A stretch of 64,000 nt of DNA from NCBI GenBank assembly GCA_019358895.1, contig JAHHIG010000017.1:58318-122317 (forward strand), given 5' to 3'. This DNA comes from Tildeniella nuda ZEHNDER 1965/U140. GTDB lineage: Bacteria > Cyanobacteriota > Cyanobacteriia > Leptolyngbyales > Leptolyngbyaceae. Shown here in pieces: positions 8,276 through 17,854 of the stretch. The translations under genes were made by a program, and so were the position numbers. Positions within the stretch are counted from its first letter, which is position 1, and every line of letters starts with the position of its first letter. The notes under the pieces are model-generated. The model searched no databases and was not told where the DNA came from. It saw only the letters and a program-made list of their open reading frames with translations.

Positions 8276-11200
8276 CACTCACACTGTTACTAGCACCATC
8301 CACATTTCGCGGCAGGGTTACTCGAAACGTGGAACCAACGCCGAGTTCACTTTCAACGGTAATCGTGCCGTTCATCTTGCGGACGATGAGATCAGTGATG
8401 GCTAAGCCCAAACCTGTACCGGGGAATTTTTTGGCAAGCGTTTGATCAAGCTGGTAGAACGCTTCAAAGATATAGTCTAACTGTGCTGCTGCAATGCCAA
8501 CGCCCGTATCTTGCACGACAAGCACGATCGTCTCTGGTTCCACGTCGGTCACGCTGATACAAACGCGACCCGCTTCAGTGAATTTGATGGCATTGGAGAG
8601 CAGGTTCACGAGTACCTGCCGTAAACGAGTGCGGTCAGTGATGACCAGTGGATTGGAGAGGTATAGCTGCAAGTCCAGCGTGAGTTGCTTTTGGTCAACG
8701 AGCGATCGCAGCTCTGCAACAGTCTGCGTCACTAGCTGGTGCAAGTTAAGGGCTTCGAGCGCAAAGGTCAGTCGTCCTGCCTCAATTTTAGATAAGTCTA
8801 AAATATCGTTGATGAGCGCTAGCAGGTTTCTGCCGTTGCTGAGAATGCGCTCAACCATGTCGTGTTGTGGAGGCATAAGCTGCTGCCGCAGCAGCAGTTG
8901 AGAAAAGCCAATCACTGCATTCATAGGTGTTCGCAGTTCGTGTGACATGGTTGCCAGGAACTGCGATTTGAGTTTCGCTGCTTCTTGAAGCCGGATGTTT
9001 TGAAACTGAATCTGCTGGCGCTGTTCCTCTAGCTCTCGATTCTGTTCGCCCAGAATACGGTTTTGAATTTCTAAGCGCTCTTCCCGCTCTTCCAGCGCAT
9101 TGATCAGTTGGGCATTCGTCAGAGCGATCGCTGCCTGTTCGCCAAAGGCAACGAGCAAGTGCAGGTTATCGTCATCAAAGGCGGCTGGATGACTCCAGTG
9201 ACCGATCGCCAGTACGCCCAATCTGCCTGCTCTAGCAGACTCGATCGTGACAACACAGAGGGAGCGTGGCAAGGCAAAAGGCGAAAAGGGTAGATGACTT
9301 TCGCTATCTTCGCGCCTCCACGTCTCTACCGCTTCTTGCCTCTCCCAAGGTGTCTCTTCTGCCTCCTGCCTCCTGCCGTCTGCCTCCTGCCTCCTGCCCT
9401 CTGCCCTCTGCCCTCTGCCCTCTGCCTCCTGAATCAACCGTGACCCACCCGTCAGAAAGATTTCACCCAACAGTCCTTCACCAGGCGCGAAGTCGTCCTC
9501 AAGCTGGAAGCGATCGGTACCTATCCCGGTGGCAGCGGTCAGTTCTAACATGCCAGTGTAAGGATTTTGCAGCACGATCAAGCCAAACTCGGCATTGGGG
9601 ATCGCGTCACAGATCGCATCGACCATCACTTGCAACAGTTCAGGCAGGTTGGTCAAACATTGGTTCAGCAGGTCGGTGAGCCGTTGCAGCGTTCGCAACT
9701 GCTGCTGATGTTGACCGAGGATCATGAGTGCGTGTCGCAAATTTTGTTCGGCTTCCTGCGTGGAACTGTAAAGCTGTGCGTTGTCGATCGCCAGTACTGC
9801 CCGTTGCGCCAGCGCGGCTGCCAGTTGCTGATCGGTAGCGGTATAGCTGCGCCCAGAACTGCGCCCAGGACTACGAGAAAGGCAAAGCGTTAGGGCACCC
9901 AGTTTGCGATCGTGGACGATGAGCGGAATCGTCATCAGCGAACCGATTTCTAGATCCTGTAGAAACTGAAGGTGTTCAGGGTTGACGGCGATCGACTCCA
10001 GCCAGGCATCTGTCACATCAGGCACAAGGACGGTTTGCCCCGTCGTTAAGCTTTGCACCACCGGATGCTGGTGCTGAGCGGGCGTTGGGGTATGGCAGCG
10101 TGCCCGATCCATCCATCCTTGTTTCGCCGGATCGACGTGCTGCCAGGTAAGGAGCTGAAACGTATTTTGACTGCTGAGAACGTCGAAAAAACAGCAGTCT
10201 GCTAGCGTTGGCACTGCCAGTTGAGCAATGTTATGCAAAATCGTCTCATAGTCAAGCGAGGCTGCCAGCACAGAGCTTGCCTCTGCCAAAAATCGCTGCG
10301 TTGCTTCTGCCCGCTTGAGCATTGTCACATCCCAAAAGGCACCCACACAGCCTCTAGGATGGTTCTGCTCATCAAACAGGGGGGTTGTACGACCCATCGT
10401 ATTAATCACGGTGCCATCGCTGCGGAGAATATCGACATCAGCATCAAGGACAGGGCTTCCCAGTGCTGCTGCCATCTGCATTGGGAGTGCATCAGCCAAC
10501 AATTCCTGCCCATTATGCAGAAGTTTGTAAGCAGGACGTTCACCAGTTGGTGCTGTAAACGACGCGTTGGCAGCAGGCTCAATGCCCAGCATCTCGGCAT
10601 ATGTAGGGTTAACGCGAATGTCCTGGCACTCTGCATCGTTAGCGATCGCAATGCCAATCGGAATCACGTCAAAGAGGGTTTGCAATTCCGTCACACGTCG
10701 CTCCAGGTCACGGTTTAGCTTAACGACTTCACCTTCTGCCTGTTTGCGCGCCGTGATATCGCTGACAATGCCTGTCATCCGAGAAAGCATGTTGTGCGCG
10801 TCTCGTTGCGCTTTACCCCGTGAGGTGCAGTGTCGGTAGTCTCCCGAAGCATGTCGCAGCCGAAACTCTACGTCAAAGGGTGTTCCCCGCTTGAGATGTG
10901 CGGTAATCGCCGTCAGAACACTCTGCTGATCATCAGGATGCATCAACTGATAGAACGCTTCGTAGGCAGTGCCCATAGCCTCACGAGTGACACCGATGAT
11001 TTCGAGCAGGCGATCGTTACAAAAAACCTCATTCTGGCAAATATCCCAATCCCAGATACCATCATGTGAGCCTTCCAGCACCAGTCGATAGCGCTCTTCA
11101 CTTTCGCGCATCCGCTGCGTTGCGTCTGCTGCTTGCCGTTCCGCCCGATGCACCCGGATCGCATTGAAAAGGCTCCGTACTAACGCTCCAGGTAATAGTT

Positions 11201-11528
11201 TGCTTTTTGAAAGGTAGTCAGCAGCGCCTGCTTTCATTAACTCCACTGCTATCTGGTCATCTCCTTGCCCAGTGAGGACAATGAGCGGTACCGTAATGCC
11301 TAATTGTTTGATGCGTCTCACGAGCGATAGACCATCACCATCGGGTAGGTCGTGGTCTAGTAGTACGCTGTCCAGCGGTTGCTGCTGTATGATGGCGATC
11401 GCAGCCGCACACGTTTCCGTTTCAACTATCTCTGCCTTAATATCAGCCGCATCAAGCGATTGACGCACGATCGACCGTGACTGTGGATCACGATCGACTA
11501 GCAAAATTTTTAGGGTTTCTTCCATCAC
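8271..11528 (-). CDS. hybrid sensor histidine kinase, REC-PAS-PAS-GAF-GAF-HisKA-HATPase
   Basis: Soluble signalling kinase of 1085 aa. Domains in order: receiver (residues 8-125, phosphoacceptor in VLLDHDLPDGDG); PAS with PAC (about 140-265); second PAS (280-405); GAF (415-590); second GAF (about 625-800); coiled coil; HisKA (about 850-915, phosphorylated His in MSHELRTPMN); HATPase (955-1075, N box NLLSNAIKFTEAG and G boxes DTGVGIA and GTGLGL). No membrane segment is seen. Residues about 700-755 of the second GAF domain are encoded by heptamer repeats and neighbouring simple sequence (RAEGRRQEADGRRQEAEE), an insertion that keeps the frame. The receiver at the N-terminus suggests an upstream kinase. 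The ligand is unknown and there is no operon partner. Confidence 0.92.
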   Translation of the reverse strand: MMEETLKILLVDRDPQSRSIVRQSLDAADIKAEIVETETCAAAIAIIQQQPLDSVLLDHDLPDGDGLSLVRRIKQLGITVPLIVLTGQGDDQIAVELMKAGAADYLSKSKLLPGALVRSLFNAIRVHRAERQAADATQRMRESEERYRLVLEGSHDGIWDWDICQNEVFCNDRLLEIIGVTREAMGTAYEAFYQLMHPDDQQSVLTAITAHLKRGTPFDVEFRLRHASGDYRHCTSRGKAQRDAHNMLSRMTGIVSDITARKQAEGEVVKLNRDLERRVTELQTLFDVIPIGIAIANDAECQDIRVNPTYAEMLGIEPAANASFTAPTGERPAYKLLHNGQELLADALPMQMAAALGSPVLDADVDILRSDGTVINTMGRTTPLFDEQNHPRGCVGAFWDVTMLKRAEATQRFLAEASSVLAASLDYETILHNIAQLAVPTLADCCFFDVLSSQNTFQLLTWQHVDPAKQGWMDRARCHTPTPAQHQHPVVQSLTTGQTVLVPDVTDAWLESIAVNPEHLQFLQDLEIGSLMTIPLIVHDRKLGALTLCLSRSPGRSSGRSYTATDQQLAAALAQRAVLAIDNAQLYSSTQEAEQNLRHALMILGQHQQQLRTLQRLTDLLNQCLTNLPELLQVMVDAICDAIPNAEFGLIVLQNPYTGMLELTAATGIGTDRFQLEDDFAPGEGLLGEIFLTGGSRLIQEAEGRGQRAEGRRQEADGRRQEAEETPWERQEAVETWRREDSESHLPFSPFALPRSLCVVTIESARAGRLGVLAIGHWSHPAAFDDDNLHLLVAFGEQAAIALTNAQLINALEEREERLEIQNRILGEQNRELEEQRQQIQFQNIRLQEAAKLKSQFLATMSHELRTPMNAVIGFSQLLLRQQLMPPQHDMVERILSNGRNLLALINDILDLSKIEAGRLTFALEALNLHQLVTQTVAELRSLVDQKQLTLDLQLYLSNPLVITDRTRLRQVLVNLLSNAIKFTEAGRVCISVTDVEPETIVLVVQDTGVGIAAAQLDYIFEAFYQLDQTLAKKFPGTGLGLAITDLIVRKMNGTITVESELGVGSTFRVTLPRNVDGASNSVSD
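9361..9430. repeat. heptamer repeat block inside a kinase gene
   Basis: Ten consecutive 7-bp units of the types GCCTCCT, GCCGTCT and GCCCTCT. They form part of the second GAF domain coding region of the hybrid kinase and are translated as AEGRRQE-like heptapeptides. Three heptamers make 21 bp, so the peptide repeats every seven residues. Confidence 0.85.
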
Positions 11529-12482
11529 TCGTAACCAAAGATTGGAGATTAAGAATTAGTCACAGCAGCGTTCTTACTAGCTTCTAGCTACTAGTTCTCC
11601 TCTCGAAGGTGTTCACTTTTGAGACAACACAATCAAGTATTTACACTTGCTTATATCTCTATGATTAAGGAATGTTCTCGCTCTGTCCTCAATCTATTGA
11701 CAGGTTGAATGCCCCTTTAAAGGTATGAATCGGTTGAGAGAACGCCTTTAAAGCGCGATCGGCATGAGAAGCCTGATTGGTATGAGAAGTATAATTAGAA
11801 ACAGGCTAATTAGAAGCAGGTTAAGGAGTTGTACAGAAAGAACAGCATGGTCTGTAGCCGTCAGCGAAAAGCTGATAGCTGATAGCTGAATCCAAAAGGG
11901 TGCAGTTATTTTTTAGCAAGCTCTAAGTGGCAGACGAAACGGATGGTTAATATTCCTACCTGCAATGCCTCCTCTGTTGGGTGCTAGTTCTAACCTCAGG
12001 TAGATGTCTCAGCCTTTGATTTCTGACAATTTGCTATGAATGGTTACAACGCTTTCTAAGCTAATGTCTTCTAAGTTAATGTCTCGATCAAACCCTGAGA
12101 GGATTAAATTGGTGCTAGGTGCGCGATCGTACAGTTAAAGAGCGATGTGCCACGACAGAAGCTATTTGGCGAAAAGGCGTGCAATCATACCCAACCTGAG
12201 CAGCAAAGCGTTTGGTTGACGTAGCCGCTCTGTAGGGCGTGTTCATCACTGACTGTACGTGCTTCATGCTGCTGTTCTCAAGCCTTCTAAGACAACTAAG
12301 TTATTACTGATATGCTATTGGTCAGAGGGAGACGGTTTTACTGACCACAGCGCTGTAAGAAGCTATCTGTATAGAGATAAGCCGCTCGTTAGCGTCAGCA
12401 TTTCCGCGCCACTGACCCATTTAGGATTATGATCAATCCCTAACTCCTACCCGCTATTTTTTGGAACTGAGGCAACTGAAGC
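11529..12482. other. 954-bp intergenic region without a supported gene
   Basis: Lies between the divergent kinase (start 11528) and the NarL-type regulator (start 12483). I see no reading frame above 30 codons with gene-like composition. Visible items: a pair of CTTTAAAG motifs near 11716 and 11750; near-repeats GGCATGAGAAG/GGTATGAGAAG and ATTAGAAACAGG/ATTAGAAGCAGG around 11760-11820; and a short heptamer run AGCTGATAGCTGATAGCTGA at 11871-11890. It could hold two long promoters or a small RNA, but nothing defines one. Confidence 0.5.
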
Positions 12483-13199
12483 ATGGAAGATATTCGGATC
12501 ACCCTCATCGAAGACCACGATCTGACGAGAGTTGGCATGCGTACCGCACTGCAACAGCGGGGATTCAACGTGATTGGTGAAGCAGCGAACGCCACGGATG
12601 GTCTGAAGCTTTTGGAGACTGTCAAACCAGATGTTGCGATCGTAGACATTGGCTTGCCCGACATGGATGGCATCGAACTGACCCGTCGGTTTAAGCAAAC
12701 GCAGACAGAATCAGCGGTTGCCGCAGAAACCAAAGTACTGATTTTAACGTTGCAGGACAATGATGATGTTGTACTGGCTGCGTTTGCGGCTGGCGCTGAC
12801 TCTTACTGCATGAAAGATGTCAGCCTGGATAGTCTTGCCGAGGCTCTAAGGGTGACCAACGGCGGTAACTCCTGGATTGATCCCGCGATCGCTCGTGTCG
12901 TGCTGCATCAGGCGCGTCAGGGTACACCAGAGGGAGAAGCTTCGGAATCTAAGACAGTCTCAATCAATGCGGCTGAGCCTGAGTATAACCAGATCATTGA
13001 GGCATATCCGCTGACAGAGCGTGAGCTGGAAGTGTTGCAGTTGATCGTAGATGGGTGCAGCAATGCCTCGATCGCCGAAAAGCTTTACATCACTGTTGGT
13101 ACCGTGAAAACGCACGTTCGCAATATTCTCAATAAGCTGTGTGCTGACGACCGCACTCAGGCAGCCGTGAGAGCACTTCGATCGGGCTTAGTTGGTTAA
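12483..13199 (+). CDS. NarL/FixJ-family response regulator
   Basis: Two-component response regulator of 238 aa. The receiver domain covers residues 4-130, with acidic pair ED at 10-11, phosphoacceptor Asp55 in VAIVDIGLPDMDG, and Lys at about 102 in SYCMKDVS. The LuxR-type helix-turn-helix covers about 175-235 (LTEREVLELQ-like segment LTERELEVLQLIVDGCSNASIAEKLYITVGTVKTHV), so it binds DNA after phosphorylation. TGAGG lies about 12 bases before the ATG. No kinase is adjacent in the same direction. The hybrid kinase across the 954-bp gap is the nearest candidate, by position only. Confidence 0.95.
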   Translation: MEDIRITLIEDHDLTRVGMRTALQQRGFNVIGEAANATDGLKLLETVKPDVAIVDIGLPDMDGIELTRRFKQTQTESAVAAETKVLILTLQDNDDVVLAAFAAGADSYCMKDVSLDSLAEALRVTNGGNSWIDPAIARVVLHQARQGTPEGEASESKTVSINAAEPEYNQIIEAYPLTERELEVLQLIVDGCSNASIAEKLYITVGTVKTHVRNILNKLCADDRTQAAVRALRSGLVG

Positions 13200-13375
13200 A
13201 TGTTTGCAATGACGAAGGCTTCGCCAGCGATTGGGAACGATCGTTAGACTGTCATGGTAAAAGAGACTGTCATGGTAAAAGAGCAACAGTTGTAGGCTCT
13301 TTCGTCTGGTTGTAACCCTCGCAGCAATCGTGTGCTGGTTATAACCCCTGACCAGATCATCACTTATAGCGGATT

Positions 13376-13390
13376 GTGTATGCAGTACAC
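13376..13390. promoter_or_regulatory. possible GntR operator, GTGTA-N5-TACAC
   Basis: Perfect inverted repeat GTGTA TGCAG TACAC about 130 bases before the GntR-type gene at 13523. FadR/FCD-type regulators often bind short palindromes of GT-rich and AC-rich half-sites and commonly control their own gene. The match of form and position is suggestive only. The same gap also has a 17-bp tandem duplication near 13247-13281. Confidence 0.3.
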
Positions 13391-13522
13391 GTGTGATTGA
13401 ATACGGTACTCGGTATAGCACTCAGATGTACGGTTGTTTTTTGATTCAGGGCTTCGCGTCGATCGCACGATCTTTGCTTGCATCGCTTGCGCCTTTTTGT
13501 GACCCTTCAAGGAGCGTCAATC

Positions 13523-14233
13523 TTGTCACCTCCACCCGCTTTGACTCTCTCATCTCGTCCGCTTCAGCGTGCTCAGTCGCTGCATGAACAAACGTATCAG
13601 ACGCTGCGAACAGCGATTTTGTCAGGCGAACTGTCGCCGGGCGATCGTTTGGTAGAAACGCAGCTTGCGAGTGTGCTTCAGGTGAGCCGTACACCGATCC
13701 GCGAGGCGATTCGCCAGCTACAGCGAGAGAACTTGATTGCTACCGACGATAACGGAGCTTTGCGTGTTGCCAGCCTCTCCGTAACAGATGCAGGTCACCT
13801 CTATGATTGCCGCATTGCCTTGGAACAAGTATCGGTTGCGGCTGCCTGCCGTCATGCAACAGCGCTAGAGCTTGAGCAGATCGACCTTGCTGTTCAGCAA
13901 GTAGAGAAGTCAATGGGACAAGAAGCCCATCCGCTAACTAACTATCAACTGCTGCATATGGACTATCAGTTTCATCGCCTACTGGCTGAAAGTTCAGACA
14001 ATCCCTGGCTGGTGACGCTCCTTGATCAGGTGTTTGACAAAATGATGCTGCTACGGCTACGCACGATGCAACACAATCCTCGCGTCCTCGAAATTCGCAG
14101 TGAGCATCGCAACATTTACGACGCTGTGCGCGATCGCAACGTCTCTGCTGCCGTCCAAGCGATGCAAGATCACCTCACTGCCAGCAAAGAGCGCGTCATT
14201 CGAGAAATTGAGCAGATTGAGGAGAAGGGATGA
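13523..14233 (+). CDS. GntR-family transcriptional regulator, FCD (FadR-like) type
   Basis: Transcriptional regulator of 236 aa. The N-terminal winged helix (about residues 15-80) reads EQTYQTLRTAILSGELSPGDRLVE with the recognition part LQVSRTPIREAIRQLQRENL, a textbook GntR signature. The C-terminal FCD domain (about 90-225) is helical and contains the metal/ligand-binding pattern: YDCRIALE, the HMDYQFH segment, and SEHRNIYDAV. The start is a TTG at 13523 with AAGGAG eight bases before it, better than the TTG at 13478 that lacks a ribosome site. Ligands of this class are usually carboxylic acids, but the effector here is unknown. No target operon is adjacent in the same direction. Confidence 0.92.
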   Translation: MSPPPALTLSSRPLQRAQSLHEQTYQTLRTAILSGELSPGDRLVETQLASVLQVSRTPIREAIRQLQRENLIATDDNGALRVASLSVTDAGHLYDCRIALEQVSVAAACRHATALELEQIDLAVQQVEKSMGQEAHPLTNYQLLHMDYQFHRLLAESSDNPWLVTLLDQVFDKMMLLRLRTMQHNPRVLEIRSEHRNIYDAVRDRNVSAAVQAMQDHLTASKERVIREIEQIEEKG

Positions 14234-14340
14234 GGGAGGCAGAAGGCAGAAGGCAGAAGGCAGGAGGCAGGAGGCAGAAGGCTAAAGGCTAAAGGCTAAA
14301 AGTTTGAGTTCTGATTACTATGTTCCTGCTCCCCTCACCC
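14234..14340. repeat. heptamer element: GGCAGAA arm, core, pyrimidine arm
   Basis: Starts directly at the GntR stop codon. Heptamers GGCAGAA, GGCAGGA and GGCTAAA run from about 14237 to 14299. The core AAAAGTTTGAGTTCTG comes next, then pyrimidine units CCCCTCA. Same organisation as the elements at 51055, 52528 and 56764. It separates two convergent genes and may act as a hairpin terminator. Confidence 0.75.
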
Positions 14341-14341
14341 C

Positions 14342-16093
14342 TCACCCCCTCTTCGTTTCAGTCCACATGAGGGCGATCGCCAGCCGTACTGCCTGCCCGA
14401 CTGTAGATAGACGAGCCGCCTCAGGAGCGGTTGTCTCCCAGCGCTGCATGTGGGCACGAAAGTTTTTGTCCTGTTTGGCGCGTTGGGTGATGACTTGGCT
14501 GATTACTTTCTTCTGGATGTCTTCGGTGGCGATGCCTTGCCTGCTTAGATAGTTAAGCAACTGTTGAACACTTTGTACAAATTGTTCAGGAGACTGTGAC
14601 ATCATAATGTGTTGGATCTGCCGCACGACTTCCTGGTAGAGACGGATGCGTCGATCAGGAGATGGTAACGCTTTCAGTTCTGGTGGGGATGGTTGCGGTG
14701 GTGGCTCCAGCATTAGATCTGGTTCACTGGCACGGGGATCGATCGCCAGCAGGTTAAAAATCTCTGCCCGATGCGTAAACAGCCGCTGTAAAACCTCTGG
14801 ATAAAGCTGAAAGATTCGCCGTGAAAGAATCTTGGCATTAACCAAGCGGTCTGCCTTTATCCGCACTAAATAGTGGTCATCAGACGCTTCGTAGGCTTTG
14901 ACGGTCAACCCTAAGCCGTTGGCTTCGCGATCGATCTGTGCCAATGTAAACGCCAACGCTTCCCAATTCGGCGCTTCAGTGAGGTGGACTTCTAGCAGCG
15001 CGTTGTCTTCCTCGTACTGTCGCCCTAATTCGCCTACCTCCAGGTCACGCCCAACGGGATAGCGATCGGTTGGGCTTTTGGTGGTGTAGTTAAACTGGGT
15101 AAACACATAGCGACAGTTGACTTTAGAAAAATCGGTTTCTTCGATATGCCAGTTGGCGATGCAGCAACCTGTCATTTGGGCACCGTCTAAGTTCGTGCGA
15201 ATCAGATGGCTTTCAAGGAGATAGGCACCGCTCAGATCGGCTTCGTTTAAGGAGGTATCGCTTAAGTACGCGCCGCTGAGGTCAGCTCGCTGCAAGTCTG
15301 CCCCACGCAGGTTTGTTTCCTTGAGGTCTGCCCGTAGCAGGTAAACATCTTGCAGGTTTGCTCGTAACAGGTGAGCTTTACTGAGGCTCACTTTTAACAG
15401 ATAAGCGCCAGCTAAGTTGGCGCGACTCAAGTCAGCACTGTTAAGGATGGCTTCACTAAGGTCGGCTCCGGTCAAAATAACGCGGTGCAGGTCTGCTTCA
15501 GTCAGGTTCGCCTGTCGCAGGTAAACGCCGCTGAGATTCGCTTCAATTAAGTTTGCGCCGACTAAGGACGCTTCTCGCAAGTTTGCCTCTTCCAGGTGTG
15601 CTTCTCGGAGATTCGCGCGATCGAGGTTGGCACCTGCAAGATTGGCACGGCGAAGGTTTGCTTCCATCAGCTCCGCTCCAGTGAGGCAACTGCTGCTGAG
15701 TTTTGCTCGCTCCAGGTTAACCTGATCTAATTTTGCGTCCTGAAGGTTCGCACCACTCAAGTCGGCTTCTTGCAGGATTGCCCAGTTGAGGTCGGCATTT
15801 TGGAGGTTGGCTAACCGTAAATCGGCTTTGCTGAGGTTGGCACCGCTGAGGTTGGACTGACTGAGGTTGGCGTTGTTGAGTGATACGCTGCGAAGGTCTG
15901 CCCGCCGCAGACAGGCACCTGTGAGGTTTGCCCGACTTAAAAAAGCCCAGCTTAAGTTTGCACCCGTCAGATCAGAGCCAGTCAGGTCAGCGTCTCGAAG
16001 GTTAACGCCGCTCAGACTGGCTCCACTAAGGTTGACATGGGCGAAGTCACGTTCGCCTTTTTGGTATCGCTCTAATAGATCCTGTACTTGCAT
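14342..16093 (-). CDS. long pentapeptide-repeat protein with C-terminal alpha/beta region
   Basis: Protein of 583 aa. Residues about 18-320 are nearly uninterrupted pentapeptide repeats (NLSGASLSGVNLRDADLTGSDLTGANLS), around 60 of them, which would form a long right-handed beta-helix. Residues about 330-470 form a non-repeat region (WEALAFTLAQIDREANGLGLTVKAYEASDDHYLVRI). The last 100 residues are helical and proline-rich at their start (EPPPQPSPPELKALPSPD). No signal peptide or membrane segment is seen, so it is probably cytoplasmic. The type is frequent in cyanobacteria, with no established job for most members. Confidence 0.85.
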   Translation of the reverse strand: MQVQDLLERYQKGERDFAHVNLSGASLSGVNLRDADLTGSDLTGANLSWAFLSRANLTGACLRRADLRSVSLNNANLSQSNLSGANLSKADLRLANLQNADLNWAILQEADLSGANLQDAKLDQVNLERAKLSSSCLTGAELMEANLRRANLAGANLDRANLREAHLEEANLREASLVGANLIEANLSGVYLRQANLTEADLHRVILTGADLSEAILNSADLSRANLAGAYLLKVSLSKAHLLRANLQDVYLLRADLKETNLRGADLQRADLSGAYLSDTSLNEADLSGAYLLESHLIRTNLDGAQMTGCCIANWHIEETDFSKVNCRYVFTQFNYTTKSPTDRYPVGRDLEVGELGRQYEEDNALLEVHLTEAPNWEALAFTLAQIDREANGLGLTVKAYEASDDHYLVRIKADRLVNAKILSRRIFQLYPEVLQRLFTHRAEIFNLLAIDPRASEPDLMLEPPPQPSPPELKALPSPDRRIRLYQEVVRQIQHIMMSQSPEQFVQSVQQLLNYLSRQGIATEDIQKKVISQVITQRAKQDKNFRAHMQRWETTAPEAARLSTVGQAVRLAIALMWTETKRG

Positions 16094-16241
16094 ATTGATC
16101 CTTTGAGCAGGATGACGATCGCCACCAGTTACGGGTGCTCATTACCAAACTTCTGTCGAGTGCTTCAGGATTGACGCAGATCAGGATGGATACAGAGTAA
16201 AGCGATTTGAGGGCAATAGTCGAGAGCGATCGGCGAAATGG

Positions 16242-17762
16242 CTAAGGCAACCAGAGAGGACGAAGCCCTGTTAAGGGCAGCGATTCAGGTTGAATTTTAG
16301 CAGCAGGGTTCGCTGGGTCGAGGGGCAGTAGCCAGAGACGGCTAGATGCGATCGCATTTCCCGTGCTGTCACGCAGTTGCCCGCCTGCATCATCATCACG
16401 CGTCGCTTCTGTGGTTTGGTCAAAGAGTAGCGCTAAACCATCGGGTGATAGACTCACCTGAACGTCTCGCTGTTTCGGCAGCATGACCAGTGGTCGAAGC
16501 TTAGCGGTTTTAAGGTCGATCGCCGCCAAATAGGGCTGTTCTTGATAGACGTTTCCTCCTGTCAAGAGTTCGGTGAGCAAGCAATAAAGCGTTTGTTTGG
16601 TGGGATCAAACCGCGCACTTAGAATGGAGCCTGTCGTGCGAAGCAGTTCTTTGGGGTCGCCTTGATTACCGACCAAAAAGAGCGATCGGGTATTGTCGGT
16701 ATTAAACTTCACCATTGTTGCCAGTGAGCCATCTTTGGTAAAACTCAGTACCATGCCAAATTTGGGCAAAAAGTTCAGCGGCTTAGCATTCGGCTGTAAT
16801 GGTAAAATTGCCAGCCCTTGCCCCTGGGCGATCGCCAGCGAATTGCTATCTGGCGTAATCAAAAAATCGCCTCCCGGCTCACCTTTCAGCGCCTGGGGTG
16901 CTTCGCCCGCTTTTACCAGCCAGGGTCCAAAATCGTTGGGATTTGCCCGGTTGACCCGCTGCACAACGATGACGTTACCATCTGCCGAAAGGTCAAATTT
17001 GAGGTTTTGATACTCTTTGTTATCCAGCACCAAAGCCACCGTGCCGAGGGGTGCCGTAGACGGCAACGCTTTGACGGGTGCTGCCTGAGCATCGGGCTGC
17101 ATGGGTGACTCTACCTGAATGCCCGTGGTGACGGTGTAAAGCTGCTGTTCAGTCAGGGCTGTGGGCTGAGTCGTGCGCTGTGTAGCGGCAAAGAGGAGCC
17201 GATCGCCGCGAGGATATGCCTTAAATTCCATCACCACCATGTCTTTTGGCGTGAGGATTTGGTGCTGCTGCTGGTTTAGGTTAAAGAGTACGAGTCGTCC
17301 TGCTTCTTCACCGCTCACGCCAATGTAAGCAAAGGCGCGATCGTGGGTCTCAAACAGTCCTGTAAACGGCTGCATCGATACTTTACCGTCACTCGCAAAC
17401 CGATCCTGAGCATTTGGCAGCTTGACCTGAAACTGTGTGCCATAAGGAGCAGGCGTGTTCAAGGTGTACGCCATCCGTCGCCCTGCCCAACTCACCCTCC
17501 CAGCCAACGGTGGCTCAATGCGAAGGTTTGACTCTACGCTGGCATGATTCATGGGGCGACTGAAGGTGAGCGTAAACGCGGTATCATCAGCGCCAACCTG
17601 TTTGCCCTGCCAGCTAAAGTCGCGCACACGAGCGGAGGCATGATTGCCGCTCAGCAGCAAGATACCAATCAGCAAGCTCAGCGCTACGATAAGGACGATA
17701 GCGACACGATCGATGGGTTGCGTCAACGAGCGCAATGTGGCAGTAGAATTTGAGCGAGTCAA
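16242..17762 (-). CDS. anchored periplasmic protein, Ig-like domain plus TolB-like propeller
   Basis: Protein of 506 aa. One N-terminal membrane segment at about residues 19-40 (VAIVLIVALSLLIGILLLSG) anchors or exports it. Residues 45-130 resemble a bacterial Ig-like domain of the Big_5 type: FTLTFSRPMNHASVESNLRIEPPLAGRVSWAGRRMAYTL. The remainder looks like TolB/WD-type propeller blades, with repeated phrases such as GDRLLFAAT, SADGNVIVVQ, TPDSNSLAIA, TKDGSLATMV and SPDGLALLFDQ. Precise function is not recognisable. An adaptor at the periplasmic face is a reasonable guess. Confidence 0.65.
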   Translation of the reverse strand: MTRSNSTATLRSLTQPIDRVAIVLIVALSLLIGILLLSGNHASARVRDFSWQGKQVGADDTAFTLTFSRPMNHASVESNLRIEPPLAGRVSWAGRRMAYTLNTPAPYGTQFQVKLPNAQDRFASDGKVSMQPFTGLFETHDRAFAYIGVSGEEAGRLVLFNLNQQQHQILTPKDMVVMEFKAYPRGDRLLFAATQRTTQPTALTEQQLYTVTTGIQVESPMQPDAQAAPVKALPSTAPLGTVALVLDNKEYQNLKFDLSADGNVIVVQRVNRANPNDFGPWLVKAGEAPQALKGEPGGDFLITPDSNSLAIAQGQGLAILPLQPNAKPLNFLPKFGMVLSFTKDGSLATMVKFNTDNTRSLFLVGNQGDPKELLRTTGSILSARFDPTKQTLYCLLTELLTGGNVYQEQPYLAAIDLKTAKLRPLVMLPKQRDVQVSLSPDGLALLFDQTTEATRDDDAGGQLRDSTGNAIASSRLWLLPLDPANPAAKIQPESLPLTGLRPLWLP

Positions 17763-17854
17763 TGGGGCACTCTAGGTAAAGGCATTAACTTTGCAGTTCA
17801 GACATCTATTGTTTCGTGACCTGACGTTTTGGTCAACTTGGATAAGGATAGCCC

